Below the pieces are notes generated by a model. It was not told where the DNA came from, ran no database searches, and saw only the letters and a list, made by a program, of their open reading frames with translations. DNA of 64,000 nt from Mycolicibacterium sp. HK-90. Its GTDB lineage: Bacteria > Actinomycetota > Actinomycetes > Mycobacteriales > Mycobacteriaceae. Shown piece after piece: positions 43,432 to 52,344 of this stretch. How positions within the stretch are numbered: position 1 is the stretch's first letter; each line of letters begins with the position of its first letter. Both the position numbers and the translations under genes were made by a program. The DNA lies in assembly GCF_030486405.1 (NCBI RefSeq), contig NZ_CP129613.1, positions 1,922,001 through 1,986,000 of the forward strand. The letters are read 5' to 3'.

Positions 43432-44877
43432 ATGATGACGGGCCCGAGCACGGGGGAGATCGCGGTATCACCGCGTGCCCAGTCGAGCGCCAACGTCATC
43501 ATCGGGTTGTTGGTCGGCTCGGCCTTCGTGATGATCCTCAACGAGACGATCATGAGCGTGGCGTTGCCCGCCCTGATCGTCGATCTGGAGATTTCCGCGA
43601 GTACGGCGCAATGGCTGACCAGTGGCTTCCTGCTGACCATGGCCGTCGTGATCCCGATGTCCGGGTCGCTGCTGCAGCGGTACCCGGTGCGGGGGATCTA
43701 TCTGGCATCGATGGCGTTGTTCTGCACCGGCACGTTGGTGGCCGCGCTGGCACCGGGTTTCGCGGTTCTGCTGGCCGGCCGGATCGTGCAGGCATGCGGA
43801 ACCGCCGTCATGATGCCGCTGCTGATGACGACGGTGATGACGTTGATTCCCGCGGAGCGGCGCGGGCAGATGATGGGCACCATCTCGATCGTGATCGCGG
43901 TCGCGCCGGCGATCGGTCCCACTCTGTCGGGGTTCATCCTCGGCTCGCTCGACTGGCGGTGGATGTTCTGGATCGTGCTTCCCATCGCCATGGCCGCCCT
44001 GAGCGCCGGCCTGGTGTGGTTGCGGGTCGACGACGAGCGCCAGGAGCCGACGCCGATCGACCCGGTCTCGGTGCCGCTGTCGGCGGTTGCGTTCGCGGGC
44101 TTGGTGTACGGACTCACGCTGCTGGGTGAGTCCGGTCATGGCGGGCAGGTCGTGCCCGCGTGGCTGCCGATGTCGATCGGTGCGGTGGCGATGGTGACTT
44201 TCGGTGTGCGGCAGATGCTCTTGCAGCGACGTGACCGTGCCTTCCTCGATCTACGGCCGTTCACCTACCGGCGCTTCTCGGTGTCGCTGGGCTTGGTGGT
44301 ACTCGGCTTCATGGGCCTGTTCGGCGCCATCATCATGGTGCCGCTGTACGTCCAGGATGTGCTGAAGCAGAGCGCATTGGTCGCCGGGCTGGCGACCCTT
44401 CCCGGTGGGCTCCTGATGGGCGTGGCGGGCCCGATCGTCGGGCGGGCCTATGACCGCCACGGTGCGCGGCTGCTGGTCGTGCCGGGGTCGATGTTGCTGT
44501 GTGCGTCGCTGTGGGGCTTCACCCTGCTGTCGGCGGCCTCGCCGGTCTGGGAACTCGTTGCCCTGCAGACGGTCATGATGGTCGGGCTGTCGATGATGTT
44601 CACGCCGTTGATGACTGACGCGCTCGGTGTCCTGCCCGATCGTTTGTACTCGCACGGCAGCGCGATCCTCACCACGCTGCAGCAGGTGGGCGGGGCGGCG
44701 GGCACCGCGTTGTTCGTGACGGTCATGACTAAGGCGTCGCAGTCGGGCGGCGCGCCGGATCTGCCAGGTGTGCACGCGGCGTTCATGGCCGCCGCGGTGA
44801 TCAGTGTGATCGCGGTCGTCACGTCGTTCTTCACCGCGTCGCGGCCGAGTCCCGCCGGGGGCACGCCGACGCACTAG
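43432..44877 (+). CDS. DHA2-family (14-helix) drug/proton antiporter
   Basis: A 481-aa major facilitator of the DHA2 type. LNETIMSVALPAL is the DHA2 motif in helix 1, QRYPVRGIYL the helix 2-3 loop, and AVAPAIGPTLSGFI the antiporter motif C. About 14 hydrophobic segments are seen. It probably exports drugs or lipophilic cations; the substrate is unknown. The ATG at 43432 is chosen because GGAG (43421-43424) is 7 bases upstream; a GTG at 43426 is too close to it. No TetR or MarR gene is adjacent. Confidence 0.86.
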   Translation: MMTGPSTGEIAVSPRAQSSANVIIGLLVGSAFVMILNETIMSVALPALIVDLEISASTAQWLTSGFLLTMAVVIPMSGSLLQRYPVRGIYLASMALFCTGTLVAALAPGFAVLLAGRIVQACGTAVMMPLLMTTVMTLIPAERRGQMMGTISIVIAVAPAIGPTLSGFILGSLDWRWMFWIVLPIAMAALSAGLVWLRVDDERQEPTPIDPVSVPLSAVAFAGLVYGLTLLGESGHGGQVVPAWLPMSIGAVAMVTFGVRQMLLQRRDRAFLDLRPFTYRRFSVSLGLVVLGFMGLFGAIIMVPLYVQDVLKQSALVAGLATLPGGLLMGVAGPIVGRAYDRHGARLLVVPGSMLLCASLWGFTLLSAASPVWELVALQTVMMVGLSMMFTPLMTDALGVLPDRLYSHGSAILTTLQQVGGAAGTALFVTVMTKASQSGGAPDLPGVHAAFMAAAVISVIAVVTSFFTASRPSPAGGTPTH

Positions 44878-44967
44878 GTGCTCGCAGGCGTCCGATGTTG
44901 GCTTGTGTGCGAGATATTTGGAAGTCCGCGGACGTGAGCCAACGCTCGGCGCGGCACAATCGAGCCC

Positions 44968-45714
44968 GTGCAGGACGTACCGAAAGTCGTGGTCATCACC
45001 GGAGCGGGGAGCGGCATCGGCCGCGCGACGGCCCGGGCGCTGCTGGACGCCGGTCACCGCGTGGTGCTGGCCGGTCGTCGCCCGGAGCCGCTGGCCGACG
45101 TGGCCGGGGCGGACCCGAATGCGCGCGTCGTCGCCACCGACGTCACCGATTCGGCCTCGGTGCGGGCGCTGTTCGCCGACGCGGTGTCGACGTTCGGTCG
45201 CGTCGACGTGTTGTTCAACAACGCCGGTGTGTTCGGTCCGTCGGCTTCGATCGCCGACCTCGACGACGAACAGTGGCACACCACGTGGCGCACCAACGTC
45301 GACGGCGCGGTGTTCTGCGCCCGGGAAGCCGCTCGCATCATGGCCGCCCAGCTGCCGCGGGGCGGGCGCATCATCAACAACGGATCGATCTCCGCGCACC
45401 GGCCCCGCCCCAACAGCCTGGCGTACACCGTCACCAAACACGCGATGAGCGGGTTGACCGCGTCAATGTTGTTGGACCTGCGCAATATCGACATCTGCAT
45501 CACCCAGATCGACATCGGCAATGCCGCCACGGACATGACCGCCGGATTCAGCCACCAGACTCCGCAGGCCGACGGAAGCCTCGCGGCCGAGCCCACCTTC
45601 GATGTCACGCATGTGGCCCGCGCCGTGGCCCACCTGGTCGATCTGCCGCTGGAGGTAGCGGTTCCGTCGCTGACCGTGATGGCCCGGGCCATGCCGTACT
45701 TCGGCCGAGGGTGA
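44968..45714 (+). CDS. Short-chain dehydrogenase/reductase
   Basis: A 248-aa classical SDR. VVVITGAGSGIGRATARALL is the cofactor loop, LFNNAGVFG follows, and the catalytic Ser-Tyr-Lys triad is in INNGSISAH and YTVTKHAMSG. The Arg pair after strand 2 (AGRRPEP) suggests NADP(H). Substrate unknown. Begins with GTG at 44968; CACAAT 7 bases upstream may be a weak -10. Convergent with the 49-aa gene, with a terminator between. Confidence 0.88.
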   Translation: MQDVPKVVVITGAGSGIGRATARALLDAGHRVVLAGRRPEPLADVAGADPNARVVATDVTDSASVRALFADAVSTFGRVDVLFNNAGVFGPSASIADLDDEQWHTTWRTNVDGAVFCAREAARIMAAQLPRGGRIINNGSISAHRPRPNSLAYTVTKHAMSGLTASMLLDLRNIDICITQIDIGNAATDMTAGFSHQTPQADGSLAAEPTFDVTHVARAVAHLVDLPLEVAVPSLTVMARAMPYFGRG

Positions 45715-45738
45715 CGCGGCTTCAGCCGAAAACAACAA

Positions 45739-45764
45739 AGCCGGGGCCTTTCGGGCCACCGGCT
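45739..45764 (-). terminator. Intrinsic terminator of the 49-aa gene
   Basis: Read on the minus strand: AGCCGG-T-GGCC, loop CGAAA, GGCCCCGGCT (10 base pairs with one bulge), then a TTGTTGTTTT tail. It lies 21 bases after the small gene's stop and could also stop the convergent SDR transcript. Confidence 0.75.
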
Positions 45765-45785
45765 CTGTACCGCGGATTCGTGATG

Positions 45786-45935
45786 TCAGTGATCGGCATC
45801 CTGAAGCTCGTACCGCTGGACGACTGCGATCAACTCTTCACGAACCGTCGAGTTGGGCAGTTCGTTGATCCGCGCGTAGAGGCGGCGCCGCGTGTTGGCG
45901 CGCTTCTGGTTGGCGCGAAACTGTGCGAAGGACAT
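45786..45935 (-). CDS. Small basic protein, 49 aa
   Basis: ATG at 45935 with GAGGAG about 9 bases upstream encodes MSFAQFRANQKRANTRRRLY, then ARINELPNSTVREELIAVVQ and a short end. The first half is strongly basic (6 Arg and 1 Lys in residues 7-22), the second half acidic-helical. An intrinsic terminator follows its stop. A ribosome site, good codon bias and a dedicated terminator support a real gene; nucleic-acid binding is a guess from charge. Function unknown. Confidence 0.75.
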   Translation of the reverse strand: MSFAQFRANQKRANTRRRLYARINELPNSTVREELIAVVQRYELQDADH

Positions 45936-46047
45936 ACTTCTCACTCCTCAAAAGTGCCCCGGATCACGGGTACTCGTTGTTGTCGTTGACATCCACACAT
46001 CGGGGATCGCTCGATGCGGGGACCCCTTCATGTTCCTCGGATCCGGT

Positions 46048-46068
46048 CTCTAAAAGCAATTCTTAGAG
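46048..46068. promoter_or_regulatory. Inverted repeat CTCTAA/TTAGAG upstream of the 49-aa gene
   Basis: Perfect 6-base arms around a 9-base AT-rich spacer, 113 bases before the small gene's ATG, in the 281-base stretch 45936-46216. That stretch otherwise shows no open frame I would support. It may be an operator or promoter element. Confidence 0.3.
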
Positions 46069-46216
46069 TGTGAGTTTCACTACAGCTCAACCGATCTCGG
46101 GCCGGAAGCGTGCCCGGCGTCACAATCACGCGGCGGGGTGACGCCGATGACCGTCGACACCGGTCTGGCCGAGTCTGGCCACGGTCGCGGGTCGAATGAA
46201 ACAGGCGCGGCTGTCG

Positions 46217-47413
46217 TCAGCGGAACGCCGCCTGCCCGGTGAGGGCTTTGCCGATCGCGAGCAGGTGCATCTCTGAGGTGCCCTCGTAGGTCAGCACGGA
46301 TTCGAGGTTGTTGGCGTGGCGCAGCGGTGAGTACTCCAGGGTGATCCCACTGCCACCCAACAGGGTTCGGCATTCGCGGGCGATGGCCAGCGCCTCGCGC
46401 ACATTGTTGAGCTTGCCCAGGCTGATCTGCTCGGGCCGCACCCCGTCAGCGTCCTTGATCCGGCCCAGATGAATCGCCAACAACATGCCCTTGCCCAGCT
46501 CCACGGTCATGTTGGCCAGCTTCTCCTGAGTGAGCTGATAGCCGGCCAACGGCTTGTCGAACACCTCACGGCTGTGCGTGTAGGCGATCGCGGTCTCCAA
46601 ACTGTCACGCGCCGCGCCCAGTGCACCGAACACGATGCCGAACCGCGCCTCGTTCAGACACGACAACGGGCCCGACAACCCCTGGGCCAACGGCAGCTGC
46701 GCCGAGGCCGGCAGGCGCACATTGTCCAACACCAACTCCGAGGTCACCGACGCCCGCAACGACAACTTGCGATGAATCTCATTGGCGGTGAACCCCGGGG
46801 TGTCGGTGGGCACCACAAAGCCCCGAACACCGTCATCGGTCTGGGCCCACACCGTGGCCACATCGGCCAGATTGCCGTTGGTGATCCACATCTTGGTGCC
46901 ATCCAGAACCCAATCACTACCGTCACGCCTCGCGCGGGTCCGCATCCCGGCCGGGTTGGAACCGAAATCCGGCTCGGTCAGGCCGAAACAACCGATCGCC
47001 TCACCAGCGGCCAACCGCGGCAGCCACTCCTGCTTCTGTTCCTCGGAGCCGAACCGGTAGATCGAGAACATCGACAGCGATCCCTGCACGGACACGAAGC
47101 TGCGAAACCCGCTGTCACCGGCCTCCAGCTCCATACAGGCCAACCCGTAACTCACCGCGTTGGTGCCCGCACACCCATACCCCTGCAAGTGCATACCCAG
47201 CAGGCCCAGGCCGGCGAACTCCTTGGCCAGTTCCCTGGGCAGAGTGGCCGATTCGAACCAACCCTCGACATTGGGCTTGAGCCTGGTCTCGACGAACCTG
47301 CGCACCGTCGCGGCAATGTCACGCTCATCGGCATCGAGCAACCGATCGGTATCGAACAACTCCAGCGGCCGGTAGGTGGACTTCGTGGCGGCCGGTGCGG
47401 AAGTGGCGGTCAT
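46217..47413 (-). CDS. fadE7: Acyl-CoA dehydrogenase, glutaryl-CoA dehydrogenase-like
   Basis: A 398-aa acyl-CoA dehydrogenase close, from memory, to M. tuberculosis FadE7. SYGLACMELEAGDSGFRSFV, CFGLTEPDFGSNPAGM and WITNGNLADV are glutaryl-CoA dehydrogenase features; the catalytic Glu is in LTYEGTSEMHLL. It would oxidise glutaryl-CoA or a related CoA ester in the cytosol with ETF as acceptor. The ATG at 47413 is 6 bases after a minus-strand TAGCCT, so the message is probably leaderless. It stands alone here. Confidence 0.85.
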   Translation of the reverse strand: MTATSAPAATKSTYRPLELFDTDRLLDADERDIAATVRRFVETRLKPNVEGWFESATLPRELAKEFAGLGLLGMHLQGYGCAGTNAVSYGLACMELEAGDSGFRSFVSVQGSLSMFSIYRFGSEEQKQEWLPRLAAGEAIGCFGLTEPDFGSNPAGMRTRARRDGSDWVLDGTKMWITNGNLADVATVWAQTDDGVRGFVVPTDTPGFTANEIHRKLSLRASVTSELVLDNVRLPASAQLPLAQGLSGPLSCLNEARFGIVFGALGAARDSLETAIAYTHSREVFDKPLAGYQLTQEKLANMTVELGKGMLLAIHLGRIKDADGVRPEQISLGKLNNVREALAIARECRTLLGGSGITLEYSPLRHANNLESVLTYEGTSEMHLLAIGKALTGQAAFR

Positions 47414-47419
47414 GAGTCA

Positions 47420-47425
47420 AGGCTA
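47420..47425 (-). promoter_or_regulatory. -10 element TAGCCT, probable leaderless start
   Basis: On the minus strand TAGCCT ends 6 bases before the ATG at 47413. Confidence 0.5.
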
Positions 47426-47618
47426 GATTTGCCGGACCGATCTGCCCATGGCCGGTCCGTACACCGACCGCGGCATGGTTGTCCGACTCGGCGTGACGGG
47501 AGTTCGGGTGGGCGGCTCTGGCCATCGGCCGCGGTGGCCTATCCTCGGGGCGGCGAACGGCATGCCCACGGGCTGGTTTCGTCAGTGACCGGTGAAGAGA
47601 GCCCAGGGGAAGTTGACC

Positions 47619-49694
47619 GTGCAGGTGATTGTTGACGACCCGGTTCGCGTTCCTGCGGTGCGAGGCCGAGTCCGAGACGACCTGACCGGGTTGGCCGGTG
47701 TGGCCATCGTGATGGTGGTCATCTGCCATTTCTGGGTGGGCCGGGCCGTCGGCGGCGTGGATGCCCTGCTGGTGCTGTCGGGGTATCTCCTCGGCGCGCG
47801 GGTCCTGCGCCACCTCGGCACCGGACCGCGGACACTGACCGCCGAGGCGGGACGGCTGGCGCGCCGGGTGTTGCCGCCGTTGGTTCTGGTGCTGGCCGCG
47901 GGTGCGGTGTTGACGGTCCTGATCCAGCCGCAGACCCGCTGGGAGGCGTTCGCCGATCAGACCCTGGCCAGCCTGGGTTTCTACCAGAATTGGCAGCTGC
48001 TTCAGTCGGCCGATGACTACGTGCGGGCCGGTGAGACGGTGACCCCGCTGCACCACCTGTGGGCTATCTCCGTGCTGGGCCAGTTCGCCGTGGCGTTCTT
48101 CCTGATGGCCGGGGTGGTCACCGTGGTGACGATGCGTCGGGGCCGGAGCGCGCGACGCCCGGTGCTGATTGCGGCATCCGTGGTCGCGATGGCGGCGTCG
48201 CTGTACCACGCTGTCACGACGCAGCCGCACAACCCGATGCTTGCCTACCTCGGCACCGGCGCTCGGGCCTGGGAGCTGCTGGCCGGGGTGTTGACCGCCG
48301 CGTTCGTGGCCGGTCCGGCGACAGGATGGCGGTGGCCGGATCGGGTACGTGCCGGCGCCACGGGGGTCGGGCTGACGACACTGGTGCTGTGTGGCGTGTT
48401 CACCGACCCGGCCGGGCAGTCCGCCGGCGGGTGGACGCTGATTCCCGTGGCGGCGACGGTGCTGATCATCCTCAGCGCGGCCCCGAGCGGTGAGCCGGCG
48501 AGGTACGAATTCTTCTTGCGCAGCTCCCCGTTGGTCCGGGTCGGGGCGATCGCCTATCCGCTCTACCTCTGGCACTGGCCGCTGCTGATCTTCTGGCTGG
48601 CCATCGTCAACCGCGATGCCGTCGGTCTGGTCGATGGCGGCGCCGTCGCGGTGGCCGCGGTCTTGGCGGCGCTGGTGACCGCAAGGCTGACCGCGGCTCC
48701 GCGGTGGGCATCCGGACGGGTGGTGCCGGGCACGGTGATGTTGTCGGGCGCGCTGGTCCTGCTGGCGGCGGTGACCCTCGTGGCGATGTCGCTGATGTGG
48801 CAGGGCCACGTGGCGCTGGCCCGGACCAGCGGGGCCGAACTCGGCATGCTCTCGATTCGGGATTACCCGGGCGCCAAGGCACTTCTCGGCAACCAGCGGG
48901 TCGCCAAACTGCCGATGCGGCCGACGGCGCTGGAAGCCGCCGACGACATCCCGCCGTCGTCAGTCGACCACTGCGTCACGGGATTCACCGGTAGTGAGGT
49001 CGTCAGCTGTGTCTACGGAGATCCCAAGGGAGCCCACACCATTGCGCTGACCGGGGGCTCACATTCCGAGCACTGGCTGACCGCACTGCACCAGATCGGG
49101 CGGCAACACGGTGTCAAGGTGACCACTTATCTGAAGCTCGGATGTCCGCTCACCACCAAGCCGGTGCCGATCATCGCGGGATCGTTTGAGGAATATCCGT
49201 CCTGTCGGACGTGGTCAGATGCCGCCTTGGCCCAGATCATCGCCGACCGGCCGGACTATGTGTTCTTCACCTCGACCCGCCCGATTTTGAACGGACCGGG
49301 CGACTACGTGCCCGATTACTACCTAGGGATCTGGGATGAACTGTCCGCCAACGGGATTCCGATGCTCGGCATGCGCGATACCCCATGGATGGTTCGGGAC
49401 GGATGGTTCTTCTCGCCGGTCGACTGCCTGTCGGCCGGCGGGGACGCCGAGACCTGTGGATTGCCGCGGGAAGACGCCCTGGCCCAGCGCAACCCGACCC
49501 TGGACCACCTCGCCGCCTATCCACTGATGAAGGTGCTCGACCTGAGTGACGCGGTCTGCCGCCCGACCATCTGCCGGGCGGTAGAGGGCAACGTGCTGAT
49601 CTACCACGATGCCCACCACCTGTCCGGTGCCTACGTGCGCACCCTCACCGACGAGCTGACGCGGCAGATGTCCGACGCCCTCGGGTGGTGGTGA
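47619..49694 (+). CDS. Acyltransferase-3 membrane protein with SGNH domain (OafA-like)
   Basis: A 691-aa protein. Residues about 20-400 form the ten-helix acyltransferase-3 domain (VVICHFWVG with the conserved His, YPLYLWHWPLLIFWLAIVN), and residues about 460-690 an outer SGNH-hydrolase-like domain. It has IALTGGSHSEHWLTAL where block I is usually GDSH, so the nucleophile Ser is kept but the Asp is Gly; DAHHLSGAYV supplies the final His. It would move acyl groups, often acetyl or succinyl, onto a cell-envelope polymer or glycolipid. The GTG at 47619 is preferred (AGGGGA 8 bases upstream); GTG at 47592 is open. Confidence 0.85.
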   Translation: MQVIVDDPVRVPAVRGRVRDDLTGLAGVAIVMVVICHFWVGRAVGGVDALLVLSGYLLGARVLRHLGTGPRTLTAEAGRLARRVLPPLVLVLAAGAVLTVLIQPQTRWEAFADQTLASLGFYQNWQLLQSADDYVRAGETVTPLHHLWAISVLGQFAVAFFLMAGVVTVVTMRRGRSARRPVLIAASVVAMAASLYHAVTTQPHNPMLAYLGTGARAWELLAGVLTAAFVAGPATGWRWPDRVRAGATGVGLTTLVLCGVFTDPAGQSAGGWTLIPVAATVLIILSAAPSGEPARYEFFLRSSPLVRVGAIAYPLYLWHWPLLIFWLAIVNRDAVGLVDGGAVAVAAVLAALVTARLTAAPRWASGRVVPGTVMLSGALVLLAAVTLVAMSLMWQGHVALARTSGAELGMLSIRDYPGAKALLGNQRVAKLPMRPTALEAADDIPPSSVDHCVTGFTGSEVVSCVYGDPKGAHTIALTGGSHSEHWLTALHQIGRQHGVKVTTYLKLGCPLTTKPVPIIAGSFEEYPSCRTWSDAALAQIIADRPDYVFFTSTRPILNGPGDYVPDYYLGIWDELSANGIPMLGMRDTPWMVRDGWFFSPVDCLSAGGDAETCGLPREDALAQRNPTLDHLAAYPLMKVLDLSDAVCRPTICRAVEGNVLIYHDAHHLSGAYVRTLTDELTRQMSDALGWW

Positions 49695-49698
49695 GCCG

Positions 49699-50121
49699 TC
49701 ACTCGACGATGAAGACCGGAATCTGTCGGTCGGTCTTGGTCTGGTATTCGGCATACGGCGGGTAGGCCTCCACGGCCAGCTTCCACCAGTGCTCACGCTC
49801 GTCGCCGTCGAGTTCGCGGGCGGTCAGCGACGCGACCTTGTCGCCGTCCTGCACGGTCACCGCAGGGTTGGCCTTGACGTTGAAGTACCACGACGGGTGC
49901 TCGGGGGCACCGCCCTTGGACGCCACCATGGCGTAACGGCCGTTCTCTTCCACCCGCATCAGCGGTACGTACCGCTTCTTGCCGGACTTGGCGCCCGTCG
50001 TCGTAAACAGCACGATGGGGCGGTCGAGCACCTCGACTCCGTCGGTGGTGCCGTTCTCCAGGATGCGTTGGGTCTGCTCGCGTACCCAGTCGGTCGGGCT
50101 CAGTTCGGCTTGTTCACTCAC
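49699..50121 (-). CDS. Deazaflavin (F420)-dependent nitroreductase family protein
   Basis: A 140-aa split-barrel protein of the Ddn/Rv3547 family. IVLFTTTGAKSGKKRYVPLM is the F420-phosphate-binding region, followed by YAMVASKGGAPEHPSWYFNV and NPAVTVQDGD. It would use reduced F420 to reduce quinones or nitro compounds. The GTG at 50121 is the family start; the longer open frame upstream is not family-like. It shares its strand with the quinone reductase gene ending upstream at 50163, and its stop is 4 bases from the convergent acyltransferase stop. Confidence 0.87.
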   Translation of the reverse strand: MSEQAELSPTDWVREQTQRILENGTTDGVEVLDRPIVLFTTTGAKSGKKRYVPLMRVEENGRYAMVASKGGAPEHPSWYFNVKANPAVTVQDGDKVASLTARELDGDEREHWWKLAVEAYPPYAEYQTKTDRQIPVFIVE

Positions 50122-50162
50122 GCCCCCCGCAACACCGGCCGGTGCTCGGCTATTCCCTCGGA

Positions 50163-51134
50163 TCACCGCAGCTTCAGCACCACCTTGCCCTTGGCGCTGC
50201 GATTTTCCAGGGACGCGATGGCCTGCGCTGCCTGCTCCAACGGGTAGACCTCGGGCTGGGGTGCGGCCACCGCGCCGGAGGCCAGCAGCGGCTGCAGTTC
50301 GGCCCACTGCTCCTGCAGGTAGCCGGGGTGGGAGAACGTCCAGGCACCCCAGCCCGCGCCGACCACGTCGACGTTGTTGAGCAGCAGGCGATTGACCTTG
50401 ACCGTCGGGATCTCGCCGCCGGTGAACCCGACCACCAACAGGCGCCCGCCCACGGCCAGCGACCGCAGTGAGTCGGTGAAGCGGTCCCCGCCGACCGGGT
50501 CGACGACGATGTCCACGCCGCGGCCGTCGGTGAGTTCCTTCACCGCGTCGCGGAATCCGTCGGCCAGCACGACATCCGATGCACCTGCGGCCCTGGCGAT
50601 CTCGGCCTTCGCCTCGGTGGACACCACGGCGATGGTGCGTGACGCACCGAGCGCCGGTGCCAGCCGCAGCGCCGAGGTGCCGATGCCGCCGGCAGCGCCG
50701 TGCACCAGGACGGTCTCGCCCTTGGCCAGCCTGCCCCGGGTCCGTAGCGCGAACTGCACGGTCAGGTCGTTGAACAGGATCCCGGCGCCGGCTTCGAACG
50801 ACACTGCGTCCGGCAGCGCGAAGACTCGCTCGGCGGGCAGGGCGACGACTTCGGCCATCCCGCCGGACAGCATGGTCAGGCCCAGCACGCGATCACCGGC
50901 GGCGACATGGGCACCGGCCGGGGCGCTGCGCACCACGCCGGCGACCTCTGCGCCCGGAGTGAACGGAAGGTCCGGCTTGTACTGGTAGAGGCCTCGGGTG
51001 AGCAGGGCGTCGGGGAACGCGACCCCGGCGGCGTGCACGTCGATCACGATCTCCTCGGCGCCGGTTGGCTCCTCCACATCGGCCACCCGGACCGCGTCGG
51101 GACCGTCGAGCCGGGTGATCTGTGCTGCACGCAT
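50163..51134 (-). CDS. Quinone oxidoreductase-like zinc-free MDR enzyme
   Basis: A 323-aa NADPH:quinone reductase of the medium-chain superfamily. PGAEVAGVV and VLVHGAAGGIGTSALRLAPAL (NADPH loop) are present and zinc-binding Cys are absent. VDIVVDPVGGDRF and GRLLVVGFTGGEIP follow, then a C-terminal KGKVVLKLR. AAGGAG lies 6 bases before the ATG at 51134. It probably reduces quinones or enones. Divergent from the zinc alcohol dehydrogenase, with a small dyad in the 69-base gap. Confidence 0.88.
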   Translation of the reverse strand: MRAAQITRLDGPDAVRVADVEEPTGAEEIVIDVHAAGVAFPDALLTRGLYQYKPDLPFTPGAEVAGVVRSAPAGAHVAAGDRVLGLTMLSGGMAEVVALPAERVFALPDAVSFEAGAGILFNDLTVQFALRTRGRLAKGETVLVHGAAGGIGTSALRLAPALGASRTIAVVSTEAKAEIARAAGASDVVLADGFRDAVKELTDGRGVDIVVDPVGGDRFTDSLRSLAVGGRLLVVGFTGGEIPTVKVNRLLLNNVDVVGAGWGAWTFSHPGYLQEQWAELQPLLASGAVAAPQPEVYPLEQAAQAIASLENRSAKGKVVLKLR

Positions 51135-51168
51135 CGGTGTCTCCTTCTGTGGGGTCGCCAGCCAATTG

Positions 51169-51180
51169 TGACAGGTGTCA
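51169..51180. promoter_or_regulatory. Small dyad TGACA-GG-TGTCA in a divergent gap
   Basis: Perfect 5-base arms with a 2-base centre between the quinone reductase and alcohol dehydrogenase starts. It could be an operator for both; it is short enough to arise by chance. Confidence 0.35.
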
Positions 51181-51191
51181 AGTCTGTGGCT

Positions 51192-51197
51192 TAGCAT
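51192..51197 (+). promoter_or_regulatory. -10 element TAGCAT, probable leaderless start
   Basis: TAGCAT ends 6 bases before the ATG at 51204; no ribosome site is present. Confidence 0.55.
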
Positions 51198-51203
51198 CAC
51201 CGG

Positions 51204-52301
51204 ATGCTCAACGCCCGCGCTGCGGTGGTGCTCGACGCCGGAGCCGATCCTCGGCTCACCGACGTCCAGCTCCGGGAACCAATCGGCGACGAAGTGCTGG
51301 TCCGGATCGACGCGGTGGGCATCTGCCACACCGATGTGAGCGTGGCCGCACGGTTCCGCAAGCTGCCGATGGTGTTCGGCCACGAAGGGGCCGGCACGGT
51401 GACCCAGACCGGCCCGGACGCCACGCACCGGGTGGGTGATCAGGTCGTCCTCACCTTCGCCAGCTGCGGCAGCTGTCCGCACTGTCTGGCCGACGCCCCG
51501 GCCTACTGCGCGCACTCCACCGACCTGAACATGCGGGGCAGTCGCCGCGACGAGACCAGCGTGCTGCACCTTGACGGCGCGCCGATCGGCGGTGGTTTCT
51601 TCGGCCAGTCCAGCTTCTGTACCTACGCGATCGCCGGCAGTCGCAACGCGGTGACGCTGCCCGAGCCGATCGATCCCGCCCTGGCCGCCCCACTGGGTTG
51701 CAGCGTGCAGACCGGCGTGGGTGCGGTGCTCAATGTGCTTGCGCCGCAACCTGATGATGCGCTCGTGGTGTTCGGTGCCGGCGCGGTCGGGCTCTCGGCG
51801 GTCATGGGTGCCCGGATCTCGGGCTGTGACACGATCATCGCCGTCGATCCGATTGCCCAACGACGCGCGCTGGCAAGCGAATTGGGGGCGACGGTGGCGA
51901 TCGACCCGACCGCCGTCGACGCCGCGGCGACGGTACTGGAGCTGACCGGGGGAGTCGCCGCAGTACTCGACACCACCGCACGGCCCGACGTCCTGGCCGC
52001 CGCCATCGGAGTGCTCCGCCCGCGCGGCACGCTGGCGCTCGTGGGACTGGGCGCGCTCACAGCCGAGCTGCCCGTCGCCGCCATCATGGGCAAGGGCCTG
52101 ACCGTACGCGGCGTGGTGGAGGGCGACAGCGAACCGCAGACCTTCATCCCGCGGCTGGTTGATCTGCACCGTCGTGGCGAACTCCCGCTCGACAAGCTCG
52201 TCAGCCGCTACCCGTTCGACGAATTCGACCGGGCCTGGACGGCCGCAAAGTCCGCTGACGTGGTCAAACCTGTGCTGATCACCGGCGCGGTAGGCTCGTA
52301 A
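51204..52301 (+). CDS. Zinc-dependent alcohol dehydrogenase (aryl-alcohol type)
   Basis: A 365-aa zinc MDR enzyme. Catalytic zinc ligands: Cys in GICHTDV, His in GHEGAG and Cys in APLGCSVQTGVG. The structural zinc loop is SCGSCPHCLADAPAYC. The NAD loop is VVFGAGAVGLSAVMGA with Asp in AVDPIAQ, so NAD(H) is preferred. GSRRDETSVLH and GGGFFGQSSFCTYA resemble benzyl-alcohol dehydrogenases. It oxidises alcohols to aldehydes. Divergent from the quinone reductase. Confidence 0.9.
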   Translation: MLNARAAVVLDAGADPRLTDVQLREPIGDEVLVRIDAVGICHTDVSVAARFRKLPMVFGHEGAGTVTQTGPDATHRVGDQVVLTFASCGSCPHCLADAPAYCAHSTDLNMRGSRRDETSVLHLDGAPIGGGFFGQSSFCTYAIAGSRNAVTLPEPIDPALAAPLGCSVQTGVGAVLNVLAPQPDDALVVFGAGAVGLSAVMGARISGCDTIIAVDPIAQRRALASELGATVAIDPTAVDAAATVLELTGGVAAVLDTTARPDVLAAAIGVLRPRGTLALVGLGALTAELPVAAIMGKGLTVRGVVEGDSEPQTFIPRLVDLHRRGELPLDKLVSRYPFDEFDRAWTAAKSADVVKPVLITGAVGS

Positions 52302-52344
52302 TCCCTCTGTTTCACCCGGCAACGACGCCTACGATCGGAGCATC

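Noticed and set aside
46157..46255. A plus-strand ATG frame of about 31 codons overlapping the end of the FadE7-like gene
   Set aside because: No ribosome site, biased composition, and antisense to a solid gene.
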